Below are positions 8,666 to 17,891 of a stretch of 64,000 nt of DNA, in pieces. A program made the translations under genes and the position numbers. The notes beneath the pieces were generated by a model. That model did no database searches and was not told the DNA's origin. It saw only the letters and a program-made list of their open reading frames with translations. Source of the DNA: Aliidiomarina iranensis (GTDB lineage Bacteria; Pseudomonadota; Gammaproteobacteria; Enterobacterales; Alteromonadaceae); assembly GCF_003987135.1 (NCBI RefSeq), contig NZ_PIPJ01000003.1:124001-188000 (forward strand), given 5' to 3'. Positions within the stretch are counted from its first letter, which is position 1; every line of letters begins with the position of its first letter.

Positions 8666-9829
8666 CTACTCATCATTAAATCTTTGCTTAATATTGTCCA
8701 TTATACGCTTAAAGAAGCCACCTTGCTCAACAGCTTGTAACGTCACTAATGGGAAACTAGCAATATCTTCACCATCTAGCGTTAAATTAACCGTTCCAAC
8801 CGTTTGTCCCTCAGCTAGTGGTGCTTCTAACACGTTATCGAGAACAAAACTCGCAGTAAGGTTTTGGCGTTGACCCCGAGGAAGGGTGATAACCACATCT
8901 TCGCCGGCACCAAGTTGAATCTCGTCGATATCACCGCCCCAAATACGTTGGCTCGCCATTTCATCGCCAGTGCTATAAGCGGTAACTGTTTCAAAGTAGC
9001 GGAAGCCATAGTTCAATAATTTTTTTGATTCAGCAGCACGCGCGGCTTCGCTATTCGCGCCCATTACTACTGTTATCAGGCGGGTATCACCATCGGTAGC
9101 AGAGGTCACTAAACTATAGCCCGATTCACTGGTAAAGCCTGTTTTCATGCCATCAACATTAAGGCTTCGATCCCATAATAGTGAATTCCGATTGTACTGA
9201 CGAATACCATTGTAGGTGAATTCACGATTTTGATAAATTTCATACTGATTGGGCACATCACGAATCATGGCGCGTGCAAGAATAGCCATATCTCGAGCTG
9301 TAGTCCTTTGGTTATCAGCGGGCAAACCGTGGGAGTTTGCGAAAGTGGTGTTGGTCATCCCGAGTTGTGTGGTGTAGGTGTTCATCAGGTTCACAAACGC
9401 ATCTTCGGTTCCAGCTATGTGCTCTGCCATAGCAACACAAGCATCGTTACCCGAAGCGATCATAATACCGTAATTGAGATCGGCAACAGATACCTCTTTA
9501 CCTACTTCGATGAACATTAATGATGAACCCGGAAAATTACGCGCCCAAGCATTGCGGCTCACCGTTACCATATCGGTTTCGGCAATATTGCCAGTGCGTA
9601 ATTCATTACCAATGATGTAGCTGGTCATGATTTTGGTTAGGCTTGCCGGGCCGTGCAGCTCATCGGCATTCTCACTGGCGATAATTTGCCCGGTTGTGTA
9701 ATCCATCATCACGTATGCTTTCGCATTCACGTTTGGCACCGGTGGCACAATCGATTGCGCATTAGCAACACCTTGCCAAAGAATTAGAGCAACGCTCGCT
9801 ACAACAAATAAAGTTCGAATGCTTTTCAT
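8666..9829 (-). CDS. dacA: D-alanyl-D-alanine carboxypeptidase (PBP5/6 type)
   Basis: Periplasmic low-molecular-weight penicillin-binding protein that trims the terminal D-Ala from peptidoglycan pentapeptides. A signal peptide ends near VANAQ. The three active-site motifs are present: SLTK (Ser63, Lys66), SGN in IASGNDA and KTG in DGMKTGFTSESG. The C-terminal beta domain (PBP5_C) is followed by an amphipathic end, GFFKRIMDNIKQRFNDE, that fits the membrane anchor of this class. At 387 residues the length is normal. It is transcribed with rlpA and mltB upstream and ends at a terminator before ybeD. Confidence 0.96.
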   Translation of the reverse strand: MKSIRTLFVVASVALILWQGVANAQSIVPPVPNVNAKAYVMMDYTTGQIIASENADELHGPASLTKIMTSYIIGNELRTGNIAETDMVTVSRNAWARNFPGSSLMFIEVGKEVSVADLNYGIMIASGNDACVAMAEHIAGTEDAFVNLMNTYTTQLGMTNTTFANSHGLPADNQRTTARDMAILARAMIRDVPNQYEIYQNREFTYNGIRQYNRNSLLWDRSLNVDGMKTGFTSESGYSLVTSATDGDTRLITVVMGANSEAARAAESKKLLNYGFRYFETVTAYSTGDEMASQRIWGGDIDEIQLGAGEDVVITLPRGQRQNLTASFVLDNVLEAPLAEGQTVGTVNLTLDGEDIASFPLVTLQAVEQGGFFKRIMDNIKQRFNDE

Positions 9830-9886
9830 AATGACTAATTTTCTCTTTAGTTAAACGGGCGAATAAATATGCTTTTACCGATATGT

Positions 9887-10705
9887 TTACTGGGTTTGAT
9901 TGATAGGTACGCGGAATATTCCGTTAAAGCCATCCGCTTGCAGCCGATTAATCCATTGCATGGTTTGCTGTTCAGTAAACGGGCCTAATAATAACCGATT
10001 CAGACCATTTCTTTGCTCGGTAGTTGCATCAAGGGCATAAATTTCTTGTAAACGTAATTGGATACTCTGCAAATTCGCAATATCACGGGCGGCTGCAATT
10101 TGAATGAAGTGGGTATATTCGTAATTTGCACTTTGATCTAAGAGCACATTGCTGTTTCTATTTGGCGTGATGGTTTCTAAATGTACTCGGCCGGTTCCGG
10201 TTTTATCGATTCCCAGAGCGTAAGCTGCGGCGTAAGATAAATCGATGATGCGGTCAGGATGGAACGGCCCACGATCATTTACGCGCACCACAATTTGTTT
10301 ATCGTTATCTAAATTAGTAACCCGCACCCAGCTGGGTAGAGGCAGAGTTTTGTGTGCAGCAGTTAAGCCATACATATCAAAGAACTCACCCATTGAGGTT
10401 CGGTGGCCATGGAATTTTTGCCCATACCAAGAGGCAATGCCTTCTTCACTGTAATCTTGATTGCTCTCAAGCACGAAATATTGAATACCATTTACTTCGT
10501 ATGGCAAGTTACCTACGCGGCTTATGGGTTCATATCGTGGCTCAATCTGATTCAATTCAGCAGCGGTTGGAGTGCGCGCTGGAGCCTGATCTTGATACAT
10601 TCTGTAGCGTTGCTCGGCGCTACTTGAGCAAGCATTTAGAGTGAGCAAACTAAAGGCAATGAAGGTTAATTTTATTGCCAGCACTGGTTTTCTATCTATT
10701 TTCAT
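9887..10705 (-). CDS. rlpA: Septal ring lytic transglycosylase RlpA
   Basis: Outer-membrane lipoprotein; in Pseudomonas RlpA cleaves naked glycan strands at division sites. A lipobox, LTLNAC, puts the lipidated Cys at residue 26. The double-psi beta-barrel domain runs from GIASWYGQKFHG to RIIDLSYAAAYALG, with the conserved VRVNDRGPF segment, and a C-terminal SPOR domain starts around THFIQIAAARD. I chose ATG 10705 (272 residues); a TTG four codons upstream at 10717 is possible. It lies 15 bases after mltB in the elongation/division cluster. Confidence 0.94.
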   Translation of the reverse strand: MKIDRKPVLAIKLTFIAFSLLTLNACSSSAEQRYRMYQDQAPARTPTAAELNQIEPRYEPISRVGNLPYEVNGIQYFVLESNQDYSEEGIASWYGQKFHGHRTSMGEFFDMYGLTAAHKTLPLPSWVRVTNLDNDKQIVVRVNDRGPFHPDRIIDLSYAAAYALGIDKTGTGRVHLETITPNRNSNVLLDQSANYEYTHFIQIAAARDIANLQSIQLRLQEIYALDATTEQRNGLNRLLLGPFTEQQTMQWINRLQADGFNGIFRVPINQTQ

Positions 10706-10720
10706 TCTTGCGGCCAACGT

Positions 10721-11743
10721 TTACTTTCTATGTTCGCGAAGTTGCTTTGATAATTGTAAAACAGCCATCGCATATAGTGGGCTGTGATTATACCGCGTAA
10801 TGGCATAAAAGTTAGGTAGCCCAACCCAGTATGAGAAGTTCCCATTTGCTTCCTCAAAAGCAAATAAACGCGCTTTCGTGCTATCCGGAAGGGCAGTGAT
10901 AAAGTGAACGCCTTGTTCATGCAGTTCGCCTACTGTATGAGTAAGTGTTTGGCCACGGCCGGAGGTGAGCTCAGCCACAGGTGTATTTTCACTTATCCAG
11001 GCAGGCACTGCCGCGGGTTGGCCTGCTTGCCAGCGATGCTCGGCGAAGTAATTGGCAACGCTACCGATAGCATCATCCACGTTCCCCATCAAATCGCGCA
11101 CGCCATCGCCATCAAAATCAACCGCATAGTGGCGGTAACTGGAGGAAATGAATTGGCCAAAGCCCATTGCGCCAGCATAGGAGCCTAAAATTTCGTTCGC
11201 TGGAATATTTTCTTCTTCACTCAACTGAATAAACTGGCGTAATTCACCACGGAAAAATGTTTGCCGTGGCGGATAATGAAAGCCGAGGGTGTATAAAGCG
11301 TCCAACACTCGATGACGGCCCATGATGGTACCATAAAAGGTTTCTACGCCCATGATAGCGACAATGATTTCAGGCGCTACGCCATAGGTTGCAGCTGCTC
11401 GGTTTAGAGTTTCTTCGTGTGTGTTCCAAAACTCAATGCCCGCCTCTAAGCGGCGCTCGGTAAGAAAAATGGTGTAGTATTCATGCCATGGGCGAGCCTC
11501 CCAAGGGCGAGTAATGGCATCAATAATTTCTTGGCTCTTACTGGCATCTCGCAATAATGCCTCGGTTCGTGCTCTTGGTATTTGATAATCTTGTTCGAGT
11601 TCTTGAATGAAGGCTTGCTCTTCTGCGCTCCAATCATCAGCACTCGCAACTGGATTAAATGCAAAAACCGCCATGGTTAGAGCGGCAAACGTTCGAGGTT
11701 TGCACATCAAACTGGAAATCATAGAAGGGAATAAACGTAACAT
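10721..11743 (-). CDS. mltB: Lytic murein transglycosylase B
   Basis: Periplasmic enzyme cleaving the beta-1,4 bond between MurNAc and GlcNAc with 1,6-anhydro formation. The catalytic Glu134 is in IMGVETFYG, and the family blocks YAGAMGFGQFISSSYRHYAVDFDGD and GSVANYF are present. The start at 11743 has an AAGGAA ribosome site. One oddity is that the leader ends in an ASA-DD signal peptidase I-type site and has no lipobox. Unlike E. coli MltB it is therefore probably soluble in the periplasm. It sits between rodA and rlpA. Confidence 0.95.
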   Translation of the reverse strand: MLRLFPSMISSLMCKPRTFAALTMAVFAFNPVASADDWSAEEQAFIQELEQDYQIPRARTEALLRDASKSQEIIDAITRPWEARPWHEYYTIFLTERRLEAGIEFWNTHEETLNRAAATYGVAPEIIVAIMGVETFYGTIMGRHRVLDALYTLGFHYPPRQTFFRGELRQFIQLSEEENIPANEILGSYAGAMGFGQFISSSYRHYAVDFDGDGVRDLMGNVDDAIGSVANYFAEHRWQAGQPAAVPAWISENTPVAELTSGRGQTLTHTVGELHEQGVHFITALPDSTKARLFAFEEANGNFSYWVGLPNFYAITRYNHSPLYAMAVLQLSKQLREHRK

Positions 11744-11761
11744 TAGAGATTCCTTTTACCG

Positions 11762-12883
11762 CTATGTTGATTGGCTAATAGCAAGCCGCCTGTGGGTGGC
11801 AATACCCATTATTATCCCGAAACCCGCCATCATAGTTACCATTGAGGTGCCACCATAGCTTATCAACGGAAGGGGCACGCCGACAACGGGTAACACTCCG
11901 GAAACCATACCGATATTAACCAGTACATAAATAAAGAAGGTTAGCGTAATGCTACCACCAAGGATACGTTGGAAGTTACTTTGGGCACGAATTGATAGCA
12001 GCATACCGCGAAAAATAACAAAACCATACAAGGCTAGTAGGGCAACCACGCCGATAAACCCAAACTCTTCACTAAATACAGAAAAAATAAAATCGGTGTG
12101 CCGCTCCGGCAAGAACTCGAGTTGTGATTGTGTGCCTTGTAACCAACCTTTGCCCTCAAATCCACCAGAGCCAATGGCTATTTTAGATTGAATAATGTGA
12201 TATCCGGAGCCAAGTGGATCGCTCTCCGGATTTAAAAATGTGAGTACGCGTTGGCGTTGATATTCTCGAAGTAGAAAAAACCAAAAAACTGGCAGAGATG
12301 CGCCAAGAGCAACGATACCAGCGAATACTAAGCGCCAACTCATGCCTGCTAGAAATAGCGCAAAAATACCACTACTTGCAACCAGCACCGAGGTACCCAA
12401 ATCGGGCTGTTGAGCAATCAGCAGGGTAGGTGCAATCACCAAAAGAAGACCGCCCAATACTTGTAGGAAACGAATTGGCAGCGGGTTGCGAGCGCAATAC
12501 CAAGCGAGCATGATAGGCACCGCGAGCTTCATAATTTCAGAGGGCTGAATGCGTGTTACACCAATATCGAGCCAGCGTTGGGCGCCTTTCCCGGTAACAC
12601 CAAAAAACATCACCGCTACGAGCATCAATAGCCCGGCGATATAAACTGGAAAAGCATAAGTGCGGAAGGTATCCGGGGCGATTTGTGCCACAATGAAGAG
12701 TACACCAAAAGATATCCCCATGCGGATCACTTGCCGTTGCACCAAGCCTAAATCCTGGCCACCTGCGCTATAAATTACGAATAAACTAACGCAGCTAAGT
12801 GCGATTAACCCCAGCAGCAGAGGGCCATCGATGTGTAATTTAGCAAGCCAAGGATGGCGTTGGCGTTCTTCAGTTGTTTGCAT
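11762..12883 (-). CDS. rodA: Rod-shape SEDS glycosyltransferase RodA
   Basis: Multi-pass inner-membrane peptidoglycan glycosyltransferase of the elongasome, partner of PBP2. About ten hydrophobic segments are seen, with the SEDS signatures RIQPSEIMKLAVPIMLAWY, QQPDLGTSVL and PLPLISYGGTSMV. I chose ATG 12883 (MQTTEERQRH, 373 residues) because a GAGGA site precedes it and the length matches E. coli (370); the frame extends upstream to 12940 inside mrdA. The start overlaps the mrdA stop by 14 bases, indicating coupled synthesis of the enzyme pair. Confidence 0.96.
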   Translation of the reverse strand: MQTTEERQRHPWLAKLHIDGPLLLGLIALSCVSLFVIYSAGGQDLGLVQRQVIRMGISFGVLFIVAQIAPDTFRTYAFPVYIAGLLMLVAVMFFGVTGKGAQRWLDIGVTRIQPSEIMKLAVPIMLAWYCARNPLPIRFLQVLGGLLLVIAPTLLIAQQPDLGTSVLVASSGIFALFLAGMSWRLVFAGIVALGASLPVFWFFLLREYQRQRVLTFLNPESDPLGSGYHIIQSKIAIGSGGFEGKGWLQGTQSQLEFLPERHTDFIFSVFSEEFGFIGVVALLALYGFVIFRGMLLSIRAQSNFQRILGGSITLTFFIYVLVNIGMVSGVLPVVGVPLPLISYGGTSMVTMMAGFGIIMGIATHRRLAISQST

Positions 12884-14783
12884 CGACTTCCTCATCGGCA
12901 ATAGCTTGCAGAATTGCAGTTCTACCGGCATCGTCAGCAAAATAATAATCCATTAATGCACGTGATACTGGGGCTGCATTGCGGCCACCACCACCCACGT
13001 TTTCGATAGCGATTGCAACTACAATTTCAGGGTATTCCGCCGGCGCATATCCTACATAAGTTGCGTTATCTCGAAACCGCTCGATAACATCTTCAGTTTC
13101 CGGCCGCTCGTCGGTTTCATCACTTAAAGCCACTACTTGTGCGGTACCTGTTTTACCTGCGGCGGTGTATGGCGCGTTAATAAACGCCATGCGTGCTGTG
13201 CCACGGACATCTGTGATCGTGGCGCGCATTGCATTCTTGATGGTTTGCCAATGGGCAGAATCGCTTATTACCAAGGGCGGCTTTTCAATAATTTCGCTAT
13301 ATTCAATGGCATTTTGCTCGCCAATACCATGCAATAAACGTGGTTGTAGGCGGCGGCCCTCGGTAGCGATAATGCTTGTGGAAGTAGCCAGTTGCAGGGG
13401 TGTCACCGTCCAAAAGCTCTGGCCGATACCAACGGATAAGGTTTCACCTTGATACCAAGGCTCATTATAACGAGCACGTTTCCAACCACGATCTGGCATC
13501 AACGCAGTGCTTTCTTCTGTGATATCAATACCCGTTCGCTCGCCAAAGCCCATTTCGCTCATGAAGCTGGAAATATTATCGATACCAAGCTTAAACGATA
13601 AATCATAGTAGTAGGTGTTACAGGATTCAGCGATGGCTTTGGTAATATCAACCCAGCCGTGCCCTTGCTGCCGCCAATCTCGAAAGCGGCGTTCAACACC
13701 CTCGAGCTGGTACCAGCCAGGATCCCATACCGTTGAATCGGCGGTAATAACCCCTAAGTGCAAACCGAGAAGGCCTAAGTGCGGCTTTATCGTAGAGGCA
13801 GGGGGATAGCGGCCTTGGGTAGCGCGGTTAATTAAGGGATTTGCGGAGTTATTTAACAGTTCACGGTATTCATTGCTGGAAATACCACCAACAAATAAGT
13901 TGGGATCGTACCCAGGGTTAGAATACATCGCTAAAACGCCGCCGGTATTTGCATCTAAAACAATAATTGCGCCGCGGCGTCCTCGCAGTTGATGCCTCGC
14001 TACTTTCTGATAACCAATATCAATCTCTAAATGAATATCTTTGCCGGGTGTTGGTGGATTGAAATCCAAAGTACGAACAACTCGGCCACGATTATTCACT
14101 TCTACGGTTTGATAGCCCACTTCACCATGTAAAATATTTTCATAATAGCGCTCGATACCAAGCTTGCCGATGGTTCGAGTAGCAGCGTATTGAGCATATA
14201 ATTCTTGTTCACGAAGCCTTGTAACATCTTGCTGATTGATGCGGCCCACATAACCCAAGGTATGCGTAAGTAGATCTCTATGGGGATAAAACCGTTGCAA
14301 ACGACCTTCGATGTTTATGCCCGGAAATTGATGCTGTGCACTGACAAAAAGAGCAACTTGTTGTTCGTTCAAATTATCAAATAAGGTTACTTGCGGAAAT
14401 CGCCGCGGCTGATTCAAACGAACATAAAAGGTATCCGCGGTATCTTCTGGTAGGCTGAGCAACGCCACTAATCGCTCGATAGTATCGGCAATATTGTTAA
14501 CCTCTGCAGGAGATACCTCGAGGCTATAAACAGGTGTGTTATCCGCAAGTAAACTGCCGTTTCGATCATAAATCAGGCCGCGATTGGGCGCGACTGGAAG
14601 AACAACGATGCGGTTACTGTTTGAACGGGTTTGAAATTCTTGGAAACTGGTAACTTGAAGTTGATAGAGGTTCGCGAGTAAACCGAGAAATACAATGGCA
14701 ACAATACTCAAACTAACAATAGCTCTGCGCCCAAATAAGGCTGATTCAGCTTGATGATTTCGAATCGGAACGCGTTTTTTCAT
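12870..14783 (-). CDS. mrdA: Penicillin-binding protein 2 (elongation transpeptidase)
   Basis: Inner-membrane D,D-transpeptidase of the elongasome. A short cytoplasmic N-terminus is followed by one membrane helix (about residues 21-42), the dimerisation domain and the transpeptidase domain. The active-site motifs are Ser330-Thr-Ile-Lys333 (the same residue number as in E. coli), SCN in AESCNTYYYDL, and KTGT in AAGKTGTAQV. It has 637 residues, full length. It lies eight bases after rlmH and overlaps rodA, the conserved order. Confidence 0.97.
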   Translation of the reverse strand: MKKRVPIRNHQAESALFGRRAIVSLSIVAIVFLGLLANLYQLQVTSFQEFQTRSNSNRIVVLPVAPNRGLIYDRNGSLLADNTPVYSLEVSPAEVNNIADTIERLVALLSLPEDTADTFYVRLNQPRRFPQVTLFDNLNEQQVALFVSAQHQFPGINIEGRLQRFYPHRDLLTHTLGYVGRINQQDVTRLREQELYAQYAATRTIGKLGIERYYENILHGEVGYQTVEVNNRGRVVRTLDFNPPTPGKDIHLEIDIGYQKVARHQLRGRRGAIIVLDANTGGVLAMYSNPGYDPNLFVGGISSNEYRELLNNSANPLINRATQGRYPPASTIKPHLGLLGLHLGVITADSTVWDPGWYQLEGVERRFRDWRQQGHGWVDITKAIAESCNTYYYDLSFKLGIDNISSFMSEMGFGERTGIDITEESTALMPDRGWKRARYNEPWYQGETLSVGIGQSFWTVTPLQLATSTSIIATEGRRLQPRLLHGIGEQNAIEYSEIIEKPPLVISDSAHWQTIKNAMRATITDVRGTARMAFINAPYTAAGKTGTAQVVALSDETDERPETEDVIERFRDNATYVGYAPAEYPEIVVAIAIENVGGGGRNAAPVSRALMDYYFADDAGRTAILQAIADEEVDANN

Positions 14784-14790
14784 GTTTTAA

Positions 14791-15261
14791 TTATTCGCGA
14801 TGATAAGGGTGATTACTCAGTAGGCTCCAAGCACGAAATAGTGCTTCAGCAATAACAACACGAACAAGCGGGTGTGGCAAGGTTAAAGGCGACAAAGACC
14901 ACCGTTCATCAGCTCGGGCCTGGCATTCAGCCGACAGGCCCTCAGGCCCACCTACTAAAAAGGCTACATCGCGGCCATCGAGCTGCCATTGCTGCATACG
15001 TTGGGCTAATTTGTGCGTATCCCATGGCTTGCCATTTACTTCGAGGGTTACCACATGGGTTGGGCCTCTCAATGCCGCTAGCATTTTTTCACCTTCTTGT
15101 TGGGTAAGTTTTCCAACATCGGCTTTTTTACTGCGTTTACCTGCGGGTATTTCAACTAAATCGAGGGGCAATTCAGGTGGCATTCGTTTGGCATATTCTT
15201 GATAGCCAGTGGCCACCCAACTCGGCATTTTATTGCCCACGGCGATTAACTGTAAACGCAT
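14791..15261 (-). CDS. rlmH: 23S rRNA pseudouridine-1915 N3-methyltransferase
   Basis: SPOUT-class methyltransferase that modifies helix 69 of 23S rRNA in assembled 70S ribosomes. The family blocks [26 protein letters not shown] (SAM-binding knot) and the C-terminal [20 protein letters not shown] with YHRE are all present. It has 156 residues, essentially the E. coli size (155). It lies ten bases downstream of rsfS, another ribosome factor, and just upstream of mrdA. Confidence 0.97.
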   Translation of the reverse strand: MRLQLIAVGNKMPSWVATGYQEYAKRMPPELPLDLVEIPAGKRSKKADVGKLTQQEGEKMLAALRGPTHVVTLEVNGKPWDTHKLAQRMQQWQLDGRDVAFLVGGPEGLSAECQARADERWSLSPLTLPHPLVRVVIAEALFRAWSLLSNHPYHRE

Positions 15262-15270
15262 ACTGGTTGT

Positions 15271-15588
15271 TTAACCCCAGAGCTTTTCGAGCTGATAGAA
15301 ATCTCGAGTACTATCTTGCATTACGTGCGCAACAACAGGACCAAAATCAACTAAAACCCACTCGCCGTCGTCTTCGCCTTCCATACCCAAGGCAACTTCG
15401 CCAGCATGTTTAGCTTCAAGCGCCACATGTTTGGCAATACTGCGAACGTGGGTTTTAGAGTTGCCAGAACAAATCACTAAGAAATCGGTTACATCTGTTT
15501 TGTCTCGGATATCAAGAACTTGAATATCACGGCCTTTAAGGTCTTCAATTTTGCTGAGAATAAAATCTCGTAATTGTTCGGTTTGCAA
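15271..15588 (-). CDS. rsfS: Ribosomal silencing factor RsfS
   Basis: Binds ribosomal protein L14 and blocks subunit joining when nutrients are low. The sequence follows E. coli RsfS throughout (DIRDKTDVTDFLVICSGNS, VDFGPVVAHVMQ, YQLEKLW). I chose the TTG at 15588: it has an AGGAG ten bases upstream and gives exactly the 105 residues of E. coli RsfS. A GTG at 15633 would add 15 residues not found in the family. It is co-transcribed with nadD upstream and rlmH downstream. Confidence 0.92.
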   Translation of the reverse strand: MQTEQLRDFILSKIEDLKGRDIQVLDIRDKTDVTDFLVICSGNSKTHVRSIAKHVALEAKHAGEVALGMEGEDDGEWVLVDFGPVVAHVMQDSTRDFYQLEKLWG

Positions 15589-15659
15589 CGCTCGGTTACT
15601 CCTATAAATGTTGTTAACCGCAGAGTGTACCACGAGTACAGCCCTTGATGCAGCTATCG

Positions 15660-16301
15660 CTAACGGTAAAGATCGTGTTCACGAATATATTGCCAAACAG
15701 GCTCTGGTAACAGCTCAGGGCGCTGCGCCGAATTCTTCAGTTGCTGGCGAAGCTCGGTTGCGGATATATCTAGAGGCTCAGTATTGGCAATAAAAATTTT
15801 ACCCGCGCCTGTTTGCATTTCCTTGCTGTTACTCTGGCGCTCGGCAAGCAAGGCCTTCACATCGGCACTTGCATCGGCAAGATTATAGCCAGGCCGAGGA
15901 ATAACAATAAAATGAGCAAAATCGAATAACCGTTGCCAATGTTGCCAATCTGGTAAATTGAGCAAGCTGTCCATGCCAATGATAAAATACAACGTAGCAT
16001 CTGCAGAAACGGTGTGAAAATGTTTGAGCGTCGGCAACGTTCGCGAAGGCAAACCTTGGCGTAACTCCCAATCGTTCACAACGAATCGATGATCTAAGGT
16101 GCAAGCGGCGTCAAGCATACCAAGCCGGTGGGTATTCAAAACCTCAGGCTGCTGCCGGTGGGGTGGCGCGCACGTAGGTAGTAAATGAATGCATTCGAAA
16201 TCAAAATCTTTGGCTACGGCAAGAATAGGTTTTAGATGGCCCCAATGTACGGGATCGAATGTGCCGCCAACGATAGCAATTTGCCGTTTTCTATTCGCCA
16301 T
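15660..16301 (-). CDS. nadD: Nicotinate-nucleotide adenylyltransferase
   Basis: Makes deamido-NAD from nicotinate mononucleotide and ATP. The nucleotidyltransferase signature GGTFDPVHWGHL (with the HxGH-type site) is at the N-terminus, and DISATELRQQL (the ISST-like site) is near the C-terminus. I chose ATG 16301 with a GAGGA upstream (213 residues); a TTG three codons earlier overlaps the holA end. It sits directly after holA, as in E. coli. Confidence 0.96.
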   Translation of the reverse strand: MANRKRQIAIVGGTFDPVHWGHLKPILAVAKDFDFECIHLLPTCAPPHRQQPEVLNTHRLGMLDAACTLDHRFVVNDWELRQGLPSRTLPTLKHFHTVSADATLYFIIGMDSLLNLPDWQHWQRLFDFAHFIVIPRPGYNLADASADVKALLAERQSNSKEMQTGAGKIFIANTEPLDISATELRQQLKNSAQRPELLPEPVWQYIREHDLYR

Positions 16302-16303
16302 AA

Positions 16304-17365
16304 TTACCAATCCTCATAGTTAGCTGAGTGGGTAAAGGCTGCCAACGAATCAAGCTGGTTGAGTTGTGGCATAAAAAGTAGGCCAATGTGGCTAGCTAAT
16401 ACTTTGCTTGATTCGCCAGAATCGCGTTTTAACGCAAGTTCAAGACGTTCAAGCAAGTGAATGCGGGCTTGGCTACGATAGGGCGTATCTTTGCGAGCTA
16501 ACTGCAAATAATATTCCTGTTGTGCCTGCCAAATGTTCTCAGCAGCCCAGATAGGTTGTAAGTTTTGTTTCTGGCGCATTGCCTTACGTATTTTAATAAG
16601 TGTGAAATGTAAGCTTTGCAACACCCAATGAATGAGAACCGGCTCTGTGCCTGTTTCGAGCAAACGTTGTAAGCAATGTAAAAAGGCTTTTGGCTTTTGT
16701 TGAATTAACGCATCGCGCAAAGCAAATACATCAAAACGGCTACTATCTTCGTTAGCAGCTGTAACCGCGTCTAAATCGATTGTTGTTTCCGGGTAGAGCA
16801 GTTTAAGTTTCTCTAGAGCCTGGCTGAGAGCCAGCAAATTACCCTCATACCAATTGCATAGCTGCTGGATGGCAGGCATATCGATTGCTAAGCCAAGCTT
16901 TTCTGCACGTTGTTGCACGAAGGCCGGAAGTTTGTTGCGATCTGGTGCGTATACGGGAACGAATACACCGTTGTTTTCAAGCGCTTTAAACCATTTACTT
17001 TTTTGTTGGTCTTTGCGCAGCCTACCACCGAATAAAATAAGCAGCTGATCCGGTGCTTGTGTGGTGGCATATTCAGCTAACGCTGCGCTACCTTCACGGC
17101 CCGGTTTTGCCTCGGGTAATTCTAATTCGATAATTTGCTTGCTGGTGAACAAGGAGAGTGTGTGGCTTGCATGGAATAAGCTATCCCAATTGAACTCTTT
17201 ATCTTGAGTGAAGCGCTGGCGCTCATCGTAACCCTGCTTGCGGGCACTCTTGCGAATGCGATCACAACACTCTGAAACTAAAAAAGGTTCGTCCCCGAAC
17301 ACCAAATAAATCGGTGCTAAGGGTTGCTTGAGCTGGTTTGCTAAACGCTCTGCATAAACTTGCAA
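16304..17365 (-). CDS. holA: DNA polymerase III delta subunit
   Basis: Clamp-loader subunit that opens the beta sliding clamp. The protein matches E. coli HolA across its length, with the N-terminal YLVFGDEPFLVSEC block, SLFTSKQIIELELPE and the central NWYEGNLLALSQALEKLKLLYP. It has 353 residues against 343 in E. coli. The start is a TTG at 17365 with a GAGG ribosome site; no ATG fits the family N-terminus (MQVYAERLANQL). It lies 14 bases after lptE and ends two bases before nadD. Confidence 0.96.
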   Translation of the reverse strand: MQVYAERLANQLKQPLAPIYLVFGDEPFLVSECCDRIRKSARKQGYDERQRFTQDKEFNWDSLFHASHTLSLFTSKQIIELELPEAKPGREGSAALAEYATTQAPDQLLILFGGRLRKDQQKSKWFKALENNGVFVPVYAPDRNKLPAFVQQRAEKLGLAIDMPAIQQLCNWYEGNLLALSQALEKLKLLYPETTIDLDAVTAANEDSSRFDVFALRDALIQQKPKAFLHCLQRLLETGTEPVLIHWVLQSLHFTLIKIRKAMRQKQNLQPIWAAENIWQAQQEYYLQLARKDTPYRSQARIHLLERLELALKRDSGESSKVLASHIGLLFMPQLNQLDSLAAFTHSANYEDW

Positions 17366-17379
17366 ATAATCGCCTCTAC

Positions 17380-17889
17380 CTAATCAATGGTTAATTGGTT
17401 TAACAGCAATAAAAGCCGGTTGGCGGCTTCCGTTCGCATTTCACTAACCAAAAGTTCGAGCTCTCGTGTTTTTGCCAACGCGTAGTTTGGGTCGTCTTGG
17501 TAATCGCGTAAGATTTGGATGTTGTGGCTGGTAGTTACACCATTTTGTGTGGTGATAGTTACCGGTAGCACATAAATCATTTCGTACTCTGCCACTTGCC
17601 CCGATGCCAACATCGATAGAATTCGGCGATCGAGGCGATCTTGATGCACAACTACGTGAGTAGTGCCAGATGCCTGTGCAACAACATTGATGCCGCGTTG
17701 GCTGAACGTTTCCAACACTTGCGTTCGAATTTCACTACGAGCGGGTGCTTCCAGAGATAAATTTTGTAATTGTGAGGTTACTTGATAATCGCCCCGCAAC
17801 TGAAAACTACAGGCGCTCAATAACAGCACCGCGCATGCTATTGTGAGAACATGTTTGCTCTGTGCACAGAGGCGATTATAAACATTCAT
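17380..17889 (-). CDS. lptE: LPS-assembly lipoprotein LptE
   Basis: Outer-membrane lipoprotein that plugs the LptD barrel and helps place lipopolysaccharide in the outer leaflet. A lipobox, LLLSAC, puts the lipidated Cys at residue 27, followed by CSFQLRGDY, the typical start of mature LptE. It has 169 residues, close to the family (193 in E. coli). It begins two bases after the leuS stop and precedes holA, the conserved position. Confidence 0.95.
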   Translation of the reverse strand: MNVYNRLCAQSKHVLTIACAVLLLSACSFQLRGDYQVTSQLQNLSLEAPARSEIRTQVLETFSQRGINVVAQASGTTHVVVHQDRLDRRILSMLASGQVAEYEMIYVLPVTITTQNGVTTSHNIQILRDYQDDPNYALAKTRELELLVSEMRTEAANRLLLLLNQLTID

Positions 17890-17891
17890 GA

